64,000 bases of DNA from SMYC01 sp963578475 (GTDB taxonomy: Bacteria > Acidobacteriota > Vicinamibacteria > Marinacidobacterales > SMYC01). This document shows positions 1-7,985 of this stretch, in pieces. The first letter of the stretch is position 1; each line of letters starts with the position of its first letter. The position numbers and the translations under genes are program-made. The notes under the pieces were generated by a model, which saw only the letters and a program-made list of their open reading frames with translations, did not search any database and was not told the DNA's origin. Location: contig CAUZCL010000021.1 in the NCBI GenBank assembly GCA_963578475.1, positions 11,116-75,115 of the forward strand, read 5' to 3'.

Positions 1-13
1 GGGCTCGGAATGA

Positions 14-102
14 TCAGCATTCAGGATTCAGCATTCAGGAAACTCTCTGGACTGCTGGTAGCATAGCTAGTGGTCGCAGTTGTGAGAGCATGCTGAATGC
101 TG
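14..102. repeat. Short direct and inverted repeats, intergenic
   Basis: A 13-base unit, TCAGCATTCAGGA, occurs at 14-26 and again at 28-40 (14-base period). An inverted copy of its core, CTGAATGCTG, lies at 93-102, just after the 3' end of mqnC. The arms could pair in RNA, but no T-run follows, so I do not call it a terminator. It may be the edge of a longer intergenic repeat cut by the window start. Bases 1-110 otherwise hold no gene. Confidence 0.5.
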
Positions 103-110
103 GATCTTGA

Positions 111-1193
111 TCAAAAGATTTCCATAATTTCATACAACGTCGTTCGCTGTGCCGGGCGGAAGCCGGCCTCCCGAATGAGCGTCTTTATTTCATCCGTCGA
201 CGTCTTGTTCACGAACCCCGTCGCCGCGTGTACGTTCTCCTCGAACAAGGTACCGCCGAAATCGTCCGCGCCCCAGTGGAGGGCGACCTGGCCGGTCTTC
301 TTGCCTTCCGAGAACCACGACGCTTGGATGTGATCGAAATTGTCGAGATAGATTCTCGAGGCTGCCAGCATGCGGAGATATTGATTGGGGCCTGAGTGGC
401 GCGGGATTTTCTTGACCAAAGGCGTATTGCCGGGCTTGAAGCTCCACGGGACGAAGGCCGTGAAGCCGCCGTGCTCATCCTGGAGTGATCGGATTACTTC
501 GAAATGCTCGACGATGTCCTCGGGTGTTTCGACGTGGCCGTACATCATGGTGGCCGTCGAGCGGAATCCGAGCGCATGCGCCTCGCGGTGCACGTCGAGC
601 CAGCTCTCTGTGAGATTTTTTTTGTGCGAGATCTTTTTGCGCACCCTCTCGGAGAGGATCTCGGCCCCGCCGCCGGGGAGGGTCGTCTGGCCGGCATCTT
701 TGAGTGCGCGCAGCACCTCTCGCAACGAGAGTCCGGACACCGTCGCCATGCCCTCGATCTCCACCGCGCTCCAAAAATGAGGTGTGACTTGCGGGTAGCG
801 CTCGCGCACGGCGCGGACGAGCTCGAGATAATAGTCTAACGGCAGCTCCGAGTTGACACCGCCTTGCATCAACACCGTCGTGACGCCTTCTTCCGCGGAG
901 CGTCCGATGAGCTCGAGCATTTCTTCGACCGAATGGGTATAGGCCTCGTCGTGACCAGGGGTTCGGTAGAACGCGCAAAACGTACAGTCGACGTTGCACA
1001 CGTTGGTGTAGTTCGGATTGGTGTCGATCACGAAAGTAACGATCGGTTCGGGATGTCGTTTGCGCCGAACTTCCGCGGCGAGCTGGCCCAGATCGAGGAG
1101 GCTCGCCTCGGCTAGAAGGAACAAACCGTCGTTGGGGTCGACGCGCTCACCGGCGAGTACTTTGTCGCGGACTACTCCGAAAGTCGTGGTCAT
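111..1193 (-). CDS. mqnC: Cyclic dehypoxanthine futalosine synthase MqnC (radical SAM)
   Basis: MqnC cyclises dehypoxanthine futalosine to its cyclic form by radical SAM chemistry, a middle step of the futalosine route to menaquinone. The 360-residue product has the 4Fe-4S motif as C66-x3-C70-x2-C73 (CNVDCTFC) in the usual N-terminal position, followed by the family segment MQGGVN and a C-terminal region rich in W, H and G near WGADDFGGT. Length is normal for MqnC. The ATG at 1193 lies seven bases past the end of mqnA, so the gene is the last member of a four-gene minus-strand menaquinone operon. It is a paralogue of MqnE upstream. The pairing with mqnA makes MqnC much more likely than another CofH/MqnE-type enzyme. 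Confidence 0.93.
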   Translation of the reverse strand: MTTTFGVVRDKVLAGERVDPNDGLFLLAEASLLDLGQLAAEVRRKRHPEPIVTFVIDTNPNYTNVCNVDCTFCAFYRTPGHDEAYTHSVEEMLELIGRSAEEGVTTVLMQGGVNSELPLDYYLELVRAVRERYPQVTPHFWSAVEIEGMATVSGLSLREVLRALKDAGQTTLPGGGAEILSERVRKKISHKKNLTESWLDVHREAHALGFRSTATMMYGHVETPEDIVEHFEVIRSLQDEHGGFTAFVPWSFKPGNTPLVKKIPRHSGPNQYLRMLAASRIYLDNFDHIQASWFSEGKKTGQVALHWGADDFGGTLFEENVHAATGFVNKTSTDEIKTLIREAGFRPAQRTTLYEIMEIF

Positions 1194-1199
1194 GTTGGC

Positions 1200-1961
1200 T
1201 CAAATGGGGTCGAGAAAATGGTTTTCGCGCGTCAAACGCCGGAACTCTTCGAAACCTTTCATCTCTTCGGCCCCCAGTCGGTAGTGAAAATTCCGGAGGT
1301 AGGAGGCCAGGACTTCGCGCCCTCCAAGCTCTCCCGCGAACTCTGCTGCGATTTGGTCGATTTGGGACATGCCGAGCACGAACGAACGCTCCAAGAGCTC
1401 CGCGAGCTCACCTTTTGTCTCCTCGGGAAGCGAGCGTCGAACAGCCCAGAGCGCGAACACGAAAGGAAGCCCCGTCCAGTTCCACCACTCCGTCGCGAGA
1501 TCGTAGCGATACGGAAAAGCGGGCGTCGTTGTCGTGTTGCGCCGCAGGGCTTCGTTTCCGATCACGAGCAAAGCGGCGCCTTCGTCTCGAAGCCCACGCA
1601 CATATTCTGAGGGGCGAATCCCGTCACGAAGCTCGAGCAAGACGCGGAGCAGTCGCACGGAGGTAGAGGTCTCTTCGGTAATCCCGATGCGCACGCCGTC
1701 GAGCTCGGCCATGGGGCGGCGGCTCAGGAACAAGATGCTGCGAACTTCTTCCCGGTTGGCGACGCCCAGGCCTGCGATGGGCTCGTAGCGGTCCTCGTGA
1801 ACGAAGTAATCCGCGGCCGCAAGGATGCCTGCATCGATTTCGCCGTTCTCGGCCATTCGCCCGAGCTCTCGCGGTGGTGTCGGGATGAGTCGATGCTCTC
1901 CGAGGAGCGGGTAGAACGGCTGAGAGTTCAGGTACGAGATTTGCCCGATCAGAAGTCGCAC
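1200..1961 (-). CDS. mqnA: Chorismate dehydratase MqnA
   Basis: MqnA removes water from chorismate to give 3-enolpyruvyl-benzoate, the entry step of futalosine-dependent menaquinone synthesis. The 253-residue protein starts with the characteristic IGQISYLNSQPF segment and has the periplasmic-binding-protein-like fold of the MqnA/MqnD family, with DAGILAAADYF near residue 45. The start is a GTG at 1961, 16 bases after mqnE ends. The gene lies between mqnE and mqnC, which supports MqnA rather than MqnD. MqnD and the futalosine hydrolase MqnB are not in this window. Confidence 0.92.
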   Translation of the reverse strand: MRLLIGQISYLNSQPFYPLLGEHRLIPTPPRELGRMAENGEIDAGILAAADYFVHEDRYEPIAGLGVANREEVRSILFLSRRPMAELDGVRIGITEETSTSVRLLRVLLELRDGIRPSEYVRGLRDEGAALLVIGNEALRRNTTTTPAFPYRYDLATEWWNWTGLPFVFALWAVRRSLPEETKGELAELLERSFVLGMSQIDQIAAEFAGELGGREVLASYLRNFHYRLGAEEMKGFEEFRRLTRENHFLDPI

Positions 1962-1977
1962 GTCGCCTCAGTCGCCC

Positions 1978-3078
1978 TCAGTCAAAGACGCTCAGGACGT
2001 TATAGAGCGCGTCGCGCTCGGCGGGGATTTTGCCAGCTTCGCGGATCATCTCGACGAGTTTGTCGCGCGCGAGCCCGATGGCGCTTTTCGCCTGCGCGTA
2101 ATGCGCGATCTTTTCTTCGCCGATCGTTCCGTCGAGGTCGCTCGCGCCGAAGTTTAGAGCGACCGAAGCGGTTTCTTCTCCGAGCATAACCCAGTACGAC
2201 TTGATGTGGTCGAAGTTGTCGAGCAGCAACCGCCCGCAAGCCACCGTCCGAAGGTCCTCGATTGCCGAGGCTTGCCGCTCCGCGAGCCCCGTATTGCCGG
2301 GCTGGAGGGCGAGCGGGATGAAGGACATGAAACCAGGCGTCTCGTCTTGCGCGTCGCGCAGCCGCAGCATGTGATCCACCCGCTCTTCGTAGGTCTCGAT
2401 ATGGCCGTAGAGAAGCGTCGCGTTCGAAGGAAAGCCCATCTCGTGGGCGATGCGGTGCACTTCGAACCAGCGCTCGGCGCCCATTTTGTGCTTGAAGGTT
2501 GCTTGCTGCACGCGCTCCGAAAAAACTTCAGCGCCGCCTCCCGGAAGCGATTGCAGGCCAACCTCGCGCAGACGCTCGAGCACTTCTTCGATTGAGATCC
2601 TGGCGATCCGCGCGAACCAGTCGATCTCGACGGCGGTCCAGGCTTTGATTTGGATGGAAGGAACGGCCTCGTGGATACGCTTCACGATGTTCAAGTAATC
2701 GTCGAACTTCCACGTGGGGTGGAGGCCCCCGACGATATGCACTTCCGAAAGCTCGGGGCCGAGCTTCTCGAGGATCTCGTCGATCGACATTTCATAAGCG
2801 TGGTCATCGCCCGGCTTCGCAGCGAAATCGCAGAACGTGCAATCGAGAACGCAGAGATTTGTCGGGTTGATTTGCCGGTTCATGACGAAGTAAACGCGGT
2901 CGCCCGACTTCTCTCGCTTTACGTGGTCCGCCATCTTGCCGATGGCCGTGAGGTCCCAGCTATTCAAGACCGCGAGCCCGTCTTCGCGGCCGAGACGCTG
3001 GCCGGAGAGCACGCGCTCCCATATGGGGATGAGCGCCTCGTCTTGAAATACGATTTCTTTTTGTGCGGTCAATGTCAC
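1978..3078 (-). CDS. mqnE: Aminodeoxyfutalosine synthase MqnE (radical SAM)
   Basis: MqnE couples the MqnA product to S-adenosylmethionine, giving aminodeoxyfutalosine. The 366-residue protein has the radical SAM cluster motif C76-x3-C80-x2-C83 (CVLDCTFC) and the family features VGGLHP and SLPGGGAEVF. The start is a GTG at 3078. A good Shine-Dalgarno, AGGAG, sits about nine bases upstream and decides against the nearby in-frame TTG. A 125-base gap separates it from mqnP, the largest gap in this operon, so an internal promoter is possible. The enzyme is a paralogue of MqnC, from which it differs by its longer N-terminus before the cluster. Confidence 0.93.
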   Translation of the reverse strand: MTLTAQKEIVFQDEALIPIWERVLSGQRLGREDGLAVLNSWDLTAIGKMADHVKREKSGDRVYFVMNRQINPTNLCVLDCTFCDFAAKPGDDHAYEMSIDEILEKLGPELSEVHIVGGLHPTWKFDDYLNIVKRIHEAVPSIQIKAWTAVEIDWFARIARISIEEVLERLREVGLQSLPGGGAEVFSERVQQATFKHKMGAERWFEVHRIAHEMGFPSNATLLYGHIETYEERVDHMLRLRDAQDETPGFMSFIPLALQPGNTGLAERQASAIEDLRTVACGRLLLDNFDHIKSYWVMLGEETASVALNFGASDLDGTIGEEKIAHYAQAKSAIGLARDKLVEMIREAGKIPAERDALYNVLSVFD

Positions 3079-3203
3079 CTAGGTCGCTCCTGACCGGAAA
3101 TTGTTACAAAACCGCGATAGAGTTTCCAGCCTCATTATAGGGCCTCGACGTAATTCTCTCCGTAATACACAGTTACACCTGCAGCCATCGCGTCTCCCGC
3201 AAC

Positions 3204-4049
3204 TCAAGAAACGAGCCCGACGCCAGCCCAGACGAAACCTAGCACGAGAAAACCGATGGCGGCGTTGATTTTGAAAAAGGCGAGCTCGACGGAGGCAGCC
3301 TTGCGGTGCTCGAGCAGCAAGAGCACGGCGATCCCGACGAGAAATACCACAGCGAGGGATCGTTCCATGGCCGTCCAGTACAGCGCGCCCAAGAGCAAGA
3401 ACGCGACCACGTGGAACGTAAACGAGATCGCGAGCGCGCTCTTTTTGCCGAGCCGGGACGGCAGGGAGTACAGCCCGTCGCGCTGGTCGAAATCGACGTC
3501 GAGCGTGGCATAGATGATGTCGAACCCCGCGACCCAGAACAAAGTGAACAAGCACAAGAGCAGGACATGTGGGTAGTCGTGAAAATCTAGTTGGACGGCG
3601 TACCAAGCGCCGAGAGGGCTCATCGCGAGCGCCGCACCCACGCCTAGATGCGCCCACATCGTGAACCGCTTCATCAGCGGGTAGAGGACGAATATGATGA
3701 GCGGTATCGGGCTGAACAAGAGGCATTTGGGCGATATCGCAAAAGCTGCGCTGAGATAAACCGCTGCGCCGATCCCGGTGACGAGAGAGGCCTCGGCGAG
3801 CGTCATCTGCCCGCTTGGAAGCTCCCGGCCGGCGGTGCGGGGATTGCGGCGGTCGATCGCGCGGTCCAGGATGCGGTTTGTCCCGAGCGCTGCCGTCCGG
3901 GCTCCCGTTCCGGCGACGAGAATGAGCAAGAGTACGCGCCAGGTCAAAGCCTCCGCCGCGAGCAAAGCACCGCTGAGCAACAAAGGAAACGAAAAGAGCG
4001 TGTGCTCGATCTTTACGAAACGGCTATAGGTCTTCAACCGATCTTGCAT
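3204..4049 (-). CDS. mqnP: UbiA-family prenyltransferase, likely menaquinone MqnP
   Basis: This 281-residue polytopic membrane protein belongs to the UbiA aromatic prenyltransferase family. The two Mg-diphosphate motifs are visible: N58-R-x2-D62-x3-D66 in the first half, and a D177/D184/D188 set (FDIIYATLDVDFDQ) in the second. In genomes with the futalosine route, a UbiA-like enzyme (MqnP) attaches the polyprenyl tail to the naphthoate ring. Its place as first gene of the mqn operon makes that the best call, although sequence alone cannot separate it from 4-hydroxybenzoate prenyltransferase (UbiA). About eight hydrophobic segments are apparent. A plausible promoter lies directly upstream. Confidence 0.85.
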   Translation of the reverse strand: MQDRLKTYSRFVKIEHTLFSFPLLLSGALLAAEALTWRVLLLILVAGTGARTAALGTNRILDRAIDRRNPRTAGRELPSGQMTLAEASLVTGIGAAVYLSAAFAISPKCLLFSPIPLIIFVLYPLMKRFTMWAHLGVGAALAMSPLGAWYAVQLDFHDYPHVLLLCLFTLFWVAGFDIIYATLDVDFDQRDGLYSLPSRLGKKSALAISFTFHVVAFLLLGALYWTAMERSLAVVFLVGIAVLLLLEHRKAASVELAFFKINAAIGFLVLGFVWAGVGLVS

Positions 4050-4057
4050 GCGTGTGC

Positions 4058-4087
4058 ATTAGAAACCTCTTTGACCCTCGGAATCAA
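4058..4087 (-). promoter_or_regulatory. Putative promoter of the mqn operon
   Basis: On the minus strand, TTGATT (4087-4082) and TCTAAT (4063-4058) are 18 bases apart, and the -10 box ends eight bases before the mqnP ATG at 4049. There is no Shine-Dalgarno in the remaining gap, so the transcript would be leaderless or nearly so. Confidence 0.4.
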
Positions 4088-4293
4088 TGCCTCTTAAAAT
4101 TCCGACCGAATTGCTGAGCAGTCTCGGTAAGTCCGAGAGTTGATGGTTCAGATGAATCGGCTGTATTTCCTTGTCGCCACTGAGATGACGAAACCCGCAT
4201 ACGATGTTATTTTCGATTCGTTGTGCGGGAAGATTCGTCTGACGCGATCGAGTTCGAAGAACTGCTGAACGTAGATGGAGGTGGGCAGCTGAA

Positions 4294-4842
4294 ATGACGA
4301 AGAAAAAGAAGAAGACCAAAGCCAGGAAGAAAAAAGCTACGAAGAAGAAAGCGGCAAAGCGCAAAGTCGCCAAGAAGAAAAAAGCATCAAAACGCAAGGT
4401 AGCCAAGAAGAAAGCTACGAAAAAGAAAAAGGCGACAAAGCGCAAGGCCAAGAAAAAAGCTGCCAAGAAGAAGAAAAGTGCAACGCGCAAAGGTCGTAAG
4501 GTCGCGAAGAAAAAGAAGGCGGTGAAGAAGAAGGCGACCGAGAAAAAGACTGCCAAGAAAAAAGCGGTTCCCAAGAAGGCTGTGAAAAGGAAGGTTGCTG
4601 CGGCGCCGAAGAAAGCTGCGCCGCCGCCCGCACCTGCGCCCGCCGCGCCAGACCTCGCGCCCGCTGCACCTACCCAGGCACTGTGGGAAAGCGGGAGTGG
4701 CGCGTCGAGCACCGAGACACCATCGCCTTTGGGATCCGAATCGGCCGATGCCCGCAGCGACAGTGCCGGCGATGGCGGACCCGAAGCGGACTCGGATGAC
4801 AATGACGATGACTTGGGCGGCGGGACAGGTCCCGTCTTCTAA
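4294..4842 (+). CDS. Lysine-repeat, histone H1-like DNA-binding protein with acidic tail
   Basis: This 182-residue protein is low-complexity throughout. Residues 1 to about 100 are built from KKxAKKK/KRKVAKKK units and resemble the C-terminal tail of histone H1 and the AlgP/HctB-type bacterial proteins that bind and condense DNA. A proline/alanine linker (about 108-130) follows, then a serine/acidic region ending in DSDDNDDDLGGG. A Shine-Dalgarno (GGAGGT, 4277-4282) precedes the ATG. The gene stands alone between the divergent mqn operon and a convergent zinc-ribbon gene. An architectural nucleoid role is inferred from composition only. The positive body and negative tail are an unusual pair and could allow self-association or charge masking. 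Confidence 0.75.
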   Translation: MTKKKKKTKARKKKATKKKAAKRKVAKKKKASKRKVAKKKATKKKKATKRKAKKKAAKKKKSATRKGRKVAKKKKAVKKKATEKKTAKKKAVPKKAVKRKVAAAPKKAAPPPAPAPAAPDLAPAAPTQALWESGSGASSTETPSPLGSESADARSDSAGDGGPEADSDDNDDDLGGGTGPVF

Positions 4843-4912
4843 CTTGGCGAAGAACCCATCATCCTCTGGATCGCCCTCGGCCTGACTGGACGGGGGCGCC
4901 GCCGAGAGGTGA

Positions 4913-5107
4913 TCACTCGTCGAGAATGAACTGCCCGCCCTCGGCGAAATGCTTGGTATCGCACGTCGGACAGCTGACGAACTGATTTCCGGACTCCTTT
5001 TGGATCATGCTGCTCGCATCTTCCCCTTCGATCGGGTTGCCGCAAGTGCAGTAGAACACGCCCTCTTCGAGGAAAATGTCGTCCTCGACTTCCATTTCGT
5101 CGCTCAT
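4913..5107 (-). CDS. Small zinc-ribbon-like protein (64 aa)
   Basis: A 64-residue acidic protein with two cysteine pairs, C20-T-C22 (YCTCGNP) and C46-P-T-C49 (VSCPTCD), arranged as a zinc ribbon. I place the start at the ATG at 5107 because AAGGAG lies seven bases upstream; the frame stays open further upstream but without a ribosome site. The function is not recognisable. The fold would suit a metal-binding adaptor or a nucleic-acid or protein-contact module. It stands alone, convergent with the histone-like gene and divergent from the binding-protein gene. Confidence 0.6.
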   Translation of the reverse strand: MSDEMEVEDDIFLEEGVFYCTCGNPIEGEDASSMIQKESGNQFVSCPTCDTKHFAEGGQFILDE

Positions 5108-5307
5108 GGGACGCTCCTTGGATTGAAACCAGAGTTTCGGAAGAACTAGAAAAATATAGCATCCCCTCATCCAAGGGGTCGACTTCGGAAAGTGCCGTTT
5201 CGTGATACGATTCGCCATCTGGCTGCGCCAAATCACCGATCTTGGGCCGCTCTCAGACCGAGATGCGAAGCGCTTACCTCCTGTTCAGCCAAGAGAGACG
5301 AATCAAG

Positions 5308-6480
5308 ATGGAACTAAAGACACAAATGCTTGCCTTGGTCGCGGTACTCCCGCTCCTTGTTTCGGTAGCCTGCGGTCCTCAGGCAGTCGGCATCACGAGT
5401 GACGAGATTCTCATCGGAACGTGGTCGCCGTTGACGGGCCCGGCCTCCAATCTCTCCACGATCGCCAAAGGGATGGAGGCCTATTTCGCCTACGTCAATG
5501 AAGAGGAGGGTGGTGTCCATGGGCGCAAGCTCAAACTCCTCATCAGAGACGACGGCTACGACCCGACGCGCACGCCGGCTGTCGTGGAGGAGCTCGTCGA
5601 CGGTGACCGTGTCTTTGCTCTCTTGGGGGGCAACGGCACCGCGAACTGCCTTGCGGTGAAAGACTACATCGCCATCAAGCTGCTTCCCTGGATAAACCCT
5701 GGCTCCGGCGCGCGTGTCTGGACGTCTCCCATGAACGCCTATGTGTTCTCGACCTTCCCGTCCTATGTGACCGAGGGGCGCATTCTCTCCAAATATGTCA
5801 CCGACGAGCTAGAGGCGGAAAAGTACGGCATATTTTACCAGGACGATGCCTTCGGGCGTGAAGGGCAAGAGGGTGTGCGCCTCGGCTTGCGCAGAAGCGA
5901 GAACGAGATCGCGCTCGCGGAGCCCTATACGGTCGGCAACAATGACTTGGCGGAGGTTGCCCAGAAGTTCAAAGACGAAGAGATCGACGTGATCTTCGTA
6001 TGGACCATCACAGAGGGCGCGGCCGCCCTCGCGAACGCGATCGGAGCGCTCGAAGACTACGATCCTCAGCTCGTGGCGACCCAGGTCCTCGCCGATCCTG
6101 TGATGTTCGAGCTCGCGGGCGAGAGCTGGGACGGCACGATCGTGGCCTCGAGCGCGCCCGAGACCAATTCGGACGAGCCCGGCGTTGTCAAAGGTCGCGC
6201 GATCATCGAAAAATACGGCAACGGGATCGAGTTCGGCACCTACGCCATGTGGGGCCTCGCGCGCGCTGAAGTCTTGGTTGAAGGTATGCGTCGCGCCGGG
6301 CCCGACATGAACCGGCTGACATTGATTCTGGCCCTCGAGGGCATGGATAATTGGACCGACAACTTCCTAGGCACGTCCATCAGCTTCGACGCCGAGAACC
6401 ACCAAGGTTTGAATTCCGTCCACCTCAGCAAAGCCGAGGGCGGGCGGCTCGTTCACTTGTCGGGCTGGCTCGTTCCTTGA
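5308..6480 (+). CDS. ABC transporter substrate-binding lipoprotein, Leu/Ile/Val-type
   Basis: A 390-residue periplasmic binding protein of the branched-chain amino acid/amide class (Peripla_BP_6, LivJ-like). The ATG at 5308 gives an N-terminus with a basic start, a hydrophobic core and a lipobox ending VSVAC, so the mature protein should be anchored by a lipidated cysteine. The mature part opens with the family pattern DEILIGTWSPLTGP and has two alpha/beta lobes. No permease or ATPase genes flank it, so it is an orphan: it may feed a transporter elsewhere or act as a sensor. It is monocistronic, with a terminator hairpin about 35 bases after the stop. Ligand unknown. Confidence 0.85.
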   Translation: MELKTQMLALVAVLPLLVSVACGPQAVGITSDEILIGTWSPLTGPASNLSTIAKGMEAYFAYVNEEEGGVHGRKLKLLIRDDGYDPTRTPAVVEELVDGDRVFALLGGNGTANCLAVKDYIAIKLLPWINPGSGARVWTSPMNAYVFSTFPSYVTEGRILSKYVTDELEAEKYGIFYQDDAFGREGQEGVRLGLRRSENEIALAEPYTVGNNDLAEVAQKFKDEEIDVIFVWTITEGAAALANAIGALEDYDPQLVATQVLADPVMFELAGESWDGTIVASSAPETNSDEPGVVKGRAIIEKYGNGIEFGTYAMWGLARAEVLVEGMRRAGPDMNRLTLILALEGMDNWTDNFLGTSISFDAENHQGLNSVHLSKAEGGRLVHLSGWLVP

Positions 6481-6515
6481 GACCGCCCAGACGCTAATTG
6501 ACGCTCCGACGTCAA

Positions 6516-6543
6516 CCCGATTAGAATCGGGCCCTAGGGTTTT
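6516..6543 (+). terminator. Rho-independent terminator after the binding-protein gene
   Basis: CCCGATTAGAATCGGG (6516-6531) is a perfect inverted repeat. It is followed directly by CCCTAGGG and TTTT (6540-6543). Its place 36 bases past the stop codon fits a terminator for the gene at 5308-6480. Confidence 0.6.
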
Positions 6544-6577
6544 GGAGCTCACACGGCCCGGACTCGAGGTAAGGTTT

Positions 6578-6597
6578 TATACTCCCTTGCGAGCAAG
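6578..6597 (+). promoter_or_regulatory. Possible -10 box and palindromic operator before the XRE gene
   Basis: TATACT at 6578-6583 is a good -10 box, without a clear -35. Directly downstream, at the expected transcription start, CTTGC-GA-GCAAG (6586-6597) forms an inverted repeat. The next gene encodes an XRE regulator, so autoregulation through this site is plausible but untested. Confidence 0.35.
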
Positions 6598-6664
6598 TAC
6601 GACCTTTTGCCCATCCGCGGCCGCGGCCTGCGAAAACGCCAACTCAGGAGGGAGGCGACCCAAC

Positions 6665-7018
6665 ATGAAGTTCGGAAGGACGGTTCGTAAGCTGCGAGAG
6701 GAACAAAACGTCAGCATCGCTCAATTCGCCAGAAAAGTCGGGATGAGTCCGACTTATCTTGCGCCCATCGAGCGTGACGTTTTCCCGCCTCCCGCGGAGA
6801 AGAAAGTCATCAAGATAGCGAAGGCGCTCGATCAAAATCCGGACGAGTTCCTTGCCCTAGCCGGCCGCATCGGCACCGACTTGAGACGCATCATCCGTCG
6901 CCAGCCGGCGAGCGCCGGACGGGTATTGCGCGCCATCGACGGGCTCTCGGAAAGAGAGATCGACGAGCTCGTGAGAAAGGCGAACAAAAGGAACGACCGG
7001 AAGAGGCCTGCAAAGTAA
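6665..7018 (+). CDS. XRE-family helix-turn-helix regulator
   Basis: A 117-residue protein with an N-terminal XRE/Cro-type HTH at about residues 5-62: KLREEQNVSIAQFARKVGMS supplies the two helices, and the usual LAxIER turn appears as LAPIERDVFPPP. The C-terminal half is basic and helical and probably serves for dimerisation. The start is fixed by a strong AGGAGGGAGG at 6646-6655. The next gene follows after 35 bases in the same direction, so the two are likely cotranscribed, and a palindrome sits at the presumed transcription start. Target genes are unknown; autoregulation and control of the ParB/Srx-fold partner are the natural guesses. Confidence 0.8.
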   Translation: MKFGRTVRKLREEQNVSIAQFARKVGMSPTYLAPIERDVFPPPAEKKVIKIAKALDQNPDEFLALAGRIGTDLRRIIRRQPASAGRVLRAIDGLSEREIDELVRKANKRNDRKRPAK

Positions 7019-7053
7019 GGCGTCACCCGAACATCCGAAGCGTCGCGCTACTC

Positions 7054-7878
7054 ATGAGTCAGTCTCACGGAGGGTTTCCCGATATTCGGATCGTTCCCGT
7101 ATCCGATCTGCTGCTACACGAGGAAGTCGACCTCGAGCGTGTCGCGCGGCTCCTCGATCGTTTATCCGCGGACGGGATTCTGAAGAATCCGCCTATCGTG
7201 GCGAGCCTTCCGGGCAGCGATCGATTCCTACTGCTCGATGGCGCCAATCGTGTTTCCGCCATCGAGAATCTCGATATCCCCCATCTGCTCGTTCAAGTCG
7301 AGTCTTTCGAGGACCCAGCGCTCGAAGTGCGCCACTGGAACCATGTCGTTCGCGACATCGAAGCGCGCGAGCTCGCCGATTACGCGCGGAGCGCCGCCGG
7401 CATCGAGCTCGTTGACGATGCGCCCGAAGGCGATCCCTACTATCTCGGAAGCATCGTGGCCAAGGACGGGAAAGCTCTACACATGAGAGCTCCGGGCTCG
7501 ATGAAAGATCGGGTGCGCCATTTGCGCGCGATGGTCGCCGTCTATTACAGCCGTGAAGCACGGATGGACAGGATCAATCACGCTGATATGGCATCGGTCA
7601 AAGCGCAGCACCCGCATTTCGGCGCTGTCATGATATTTCCGGATTTTTCGAAGGACGCGGTGCGCGCTGTCGCCGAGGCGGGTGACCGCCTGCCCTCGGG
7701 TATGACCCGCATCCTCGTGCCCCGTCGTGTTCTCGGCTTCAACATGCGGCTGCCGCTTCTGAAGTCGAACCTTCCCCTCGAAGAGAAAAGGCGTTGGCTC
7801 GCCGATCAGGTCCAGCACAAGGTCTCCGAGCACAAAGTCCGCTACTACCAGGAGCCGACTTTTGTTTTTGATGATTGA
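7054..7878 (+). CDS. ParB/sulfiredoxin-fold protein, SbnI-like (possible serine kinase)
   Basis: A 274-residue protein whose first 110 residues have the ParB/Srx fold: an HEE pair at 22-24, then LLLDGANRVSAI at 59-70 in place of the ParB GxxR box, and a tryptophan at 95. SbnI (Staphylococcus) and archaeal SerK share this fold and phosphorylate free L-serine with ATP or ADP, using acidic residues in equivalent places. The remaining 160 residues are not ParB-like and lack a DNA-binding HTH, which argues against plasmid partition. I therefore infer a small-molecule kinase or ligand-sensing protein, not a segregation factor. It follows the XRE gene closely. Substrate identity is not readable from the sequence. 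Confidence 0.6.
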   Translation: MSQSHGGFPDIRIVPVSDLLLHEEVDLERVARLLDRLSADGILKNPPIVASLPGSDRFLLLDGANRVSAIENLDIPHLLVQVESFEDPALEVRHWNHVVRDIEARELADYARSAAGIELVDDAPEGDPYYLGSIVAKDGKALHMRAPGSMKDRVRHLRAMVAVYYSREARMDRINHADMASVKAQHPHFGAVMIFPDFSKDAVRAVAEAGDRLPSGMTRILVPRRVLGFNMRLPLLKSNLPLEEKRRWLADQVQHKVSEHKVRYYQEPTFVFDD

Positions 7879-7947
7879 GCGGAAGACGAGGAGAGGCGGA
7901 GACGCCAGGGGATGTGGGGGTAAAAACGCTCTCTGGATGAGCCGTCT

Positions 7948-7976
7948 TTGAGGGAAAGCTCGGTACGTGCTAGGAT
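7948..7976 (+). promoter_or_regulatory. Promoter of yebC
   Basis: TTGAGG (7948-7953) and TAGGAT (7971-7976) are separated by 17 bases, and TGC immediately before the -10 gives an extended -10 element. The box ends nine bases before the yebC ATG, leaving room for only a two- or three-base leader and no Shine-Dalgarno. Confidence 0.55.
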
Positions 7977-7985
7977 TTCGCGGCT

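Noticed and set aside
4059..4802. 247-residue minus-strand frame opposite the histone-like gene
   Set aside because: It is the antisense of lysine codons (TTC/TTT-rich, poly-Phe/Ala) and has no family features. The plus strand has a good ribosome site and a coherent product.
7054..7878. Chromosome or plasmid partition protein ParB
   Set aside because: The ParB/Srx fold is present, but the GxxR CTP-binding box, the HTH and a ParA neighbour are absent.
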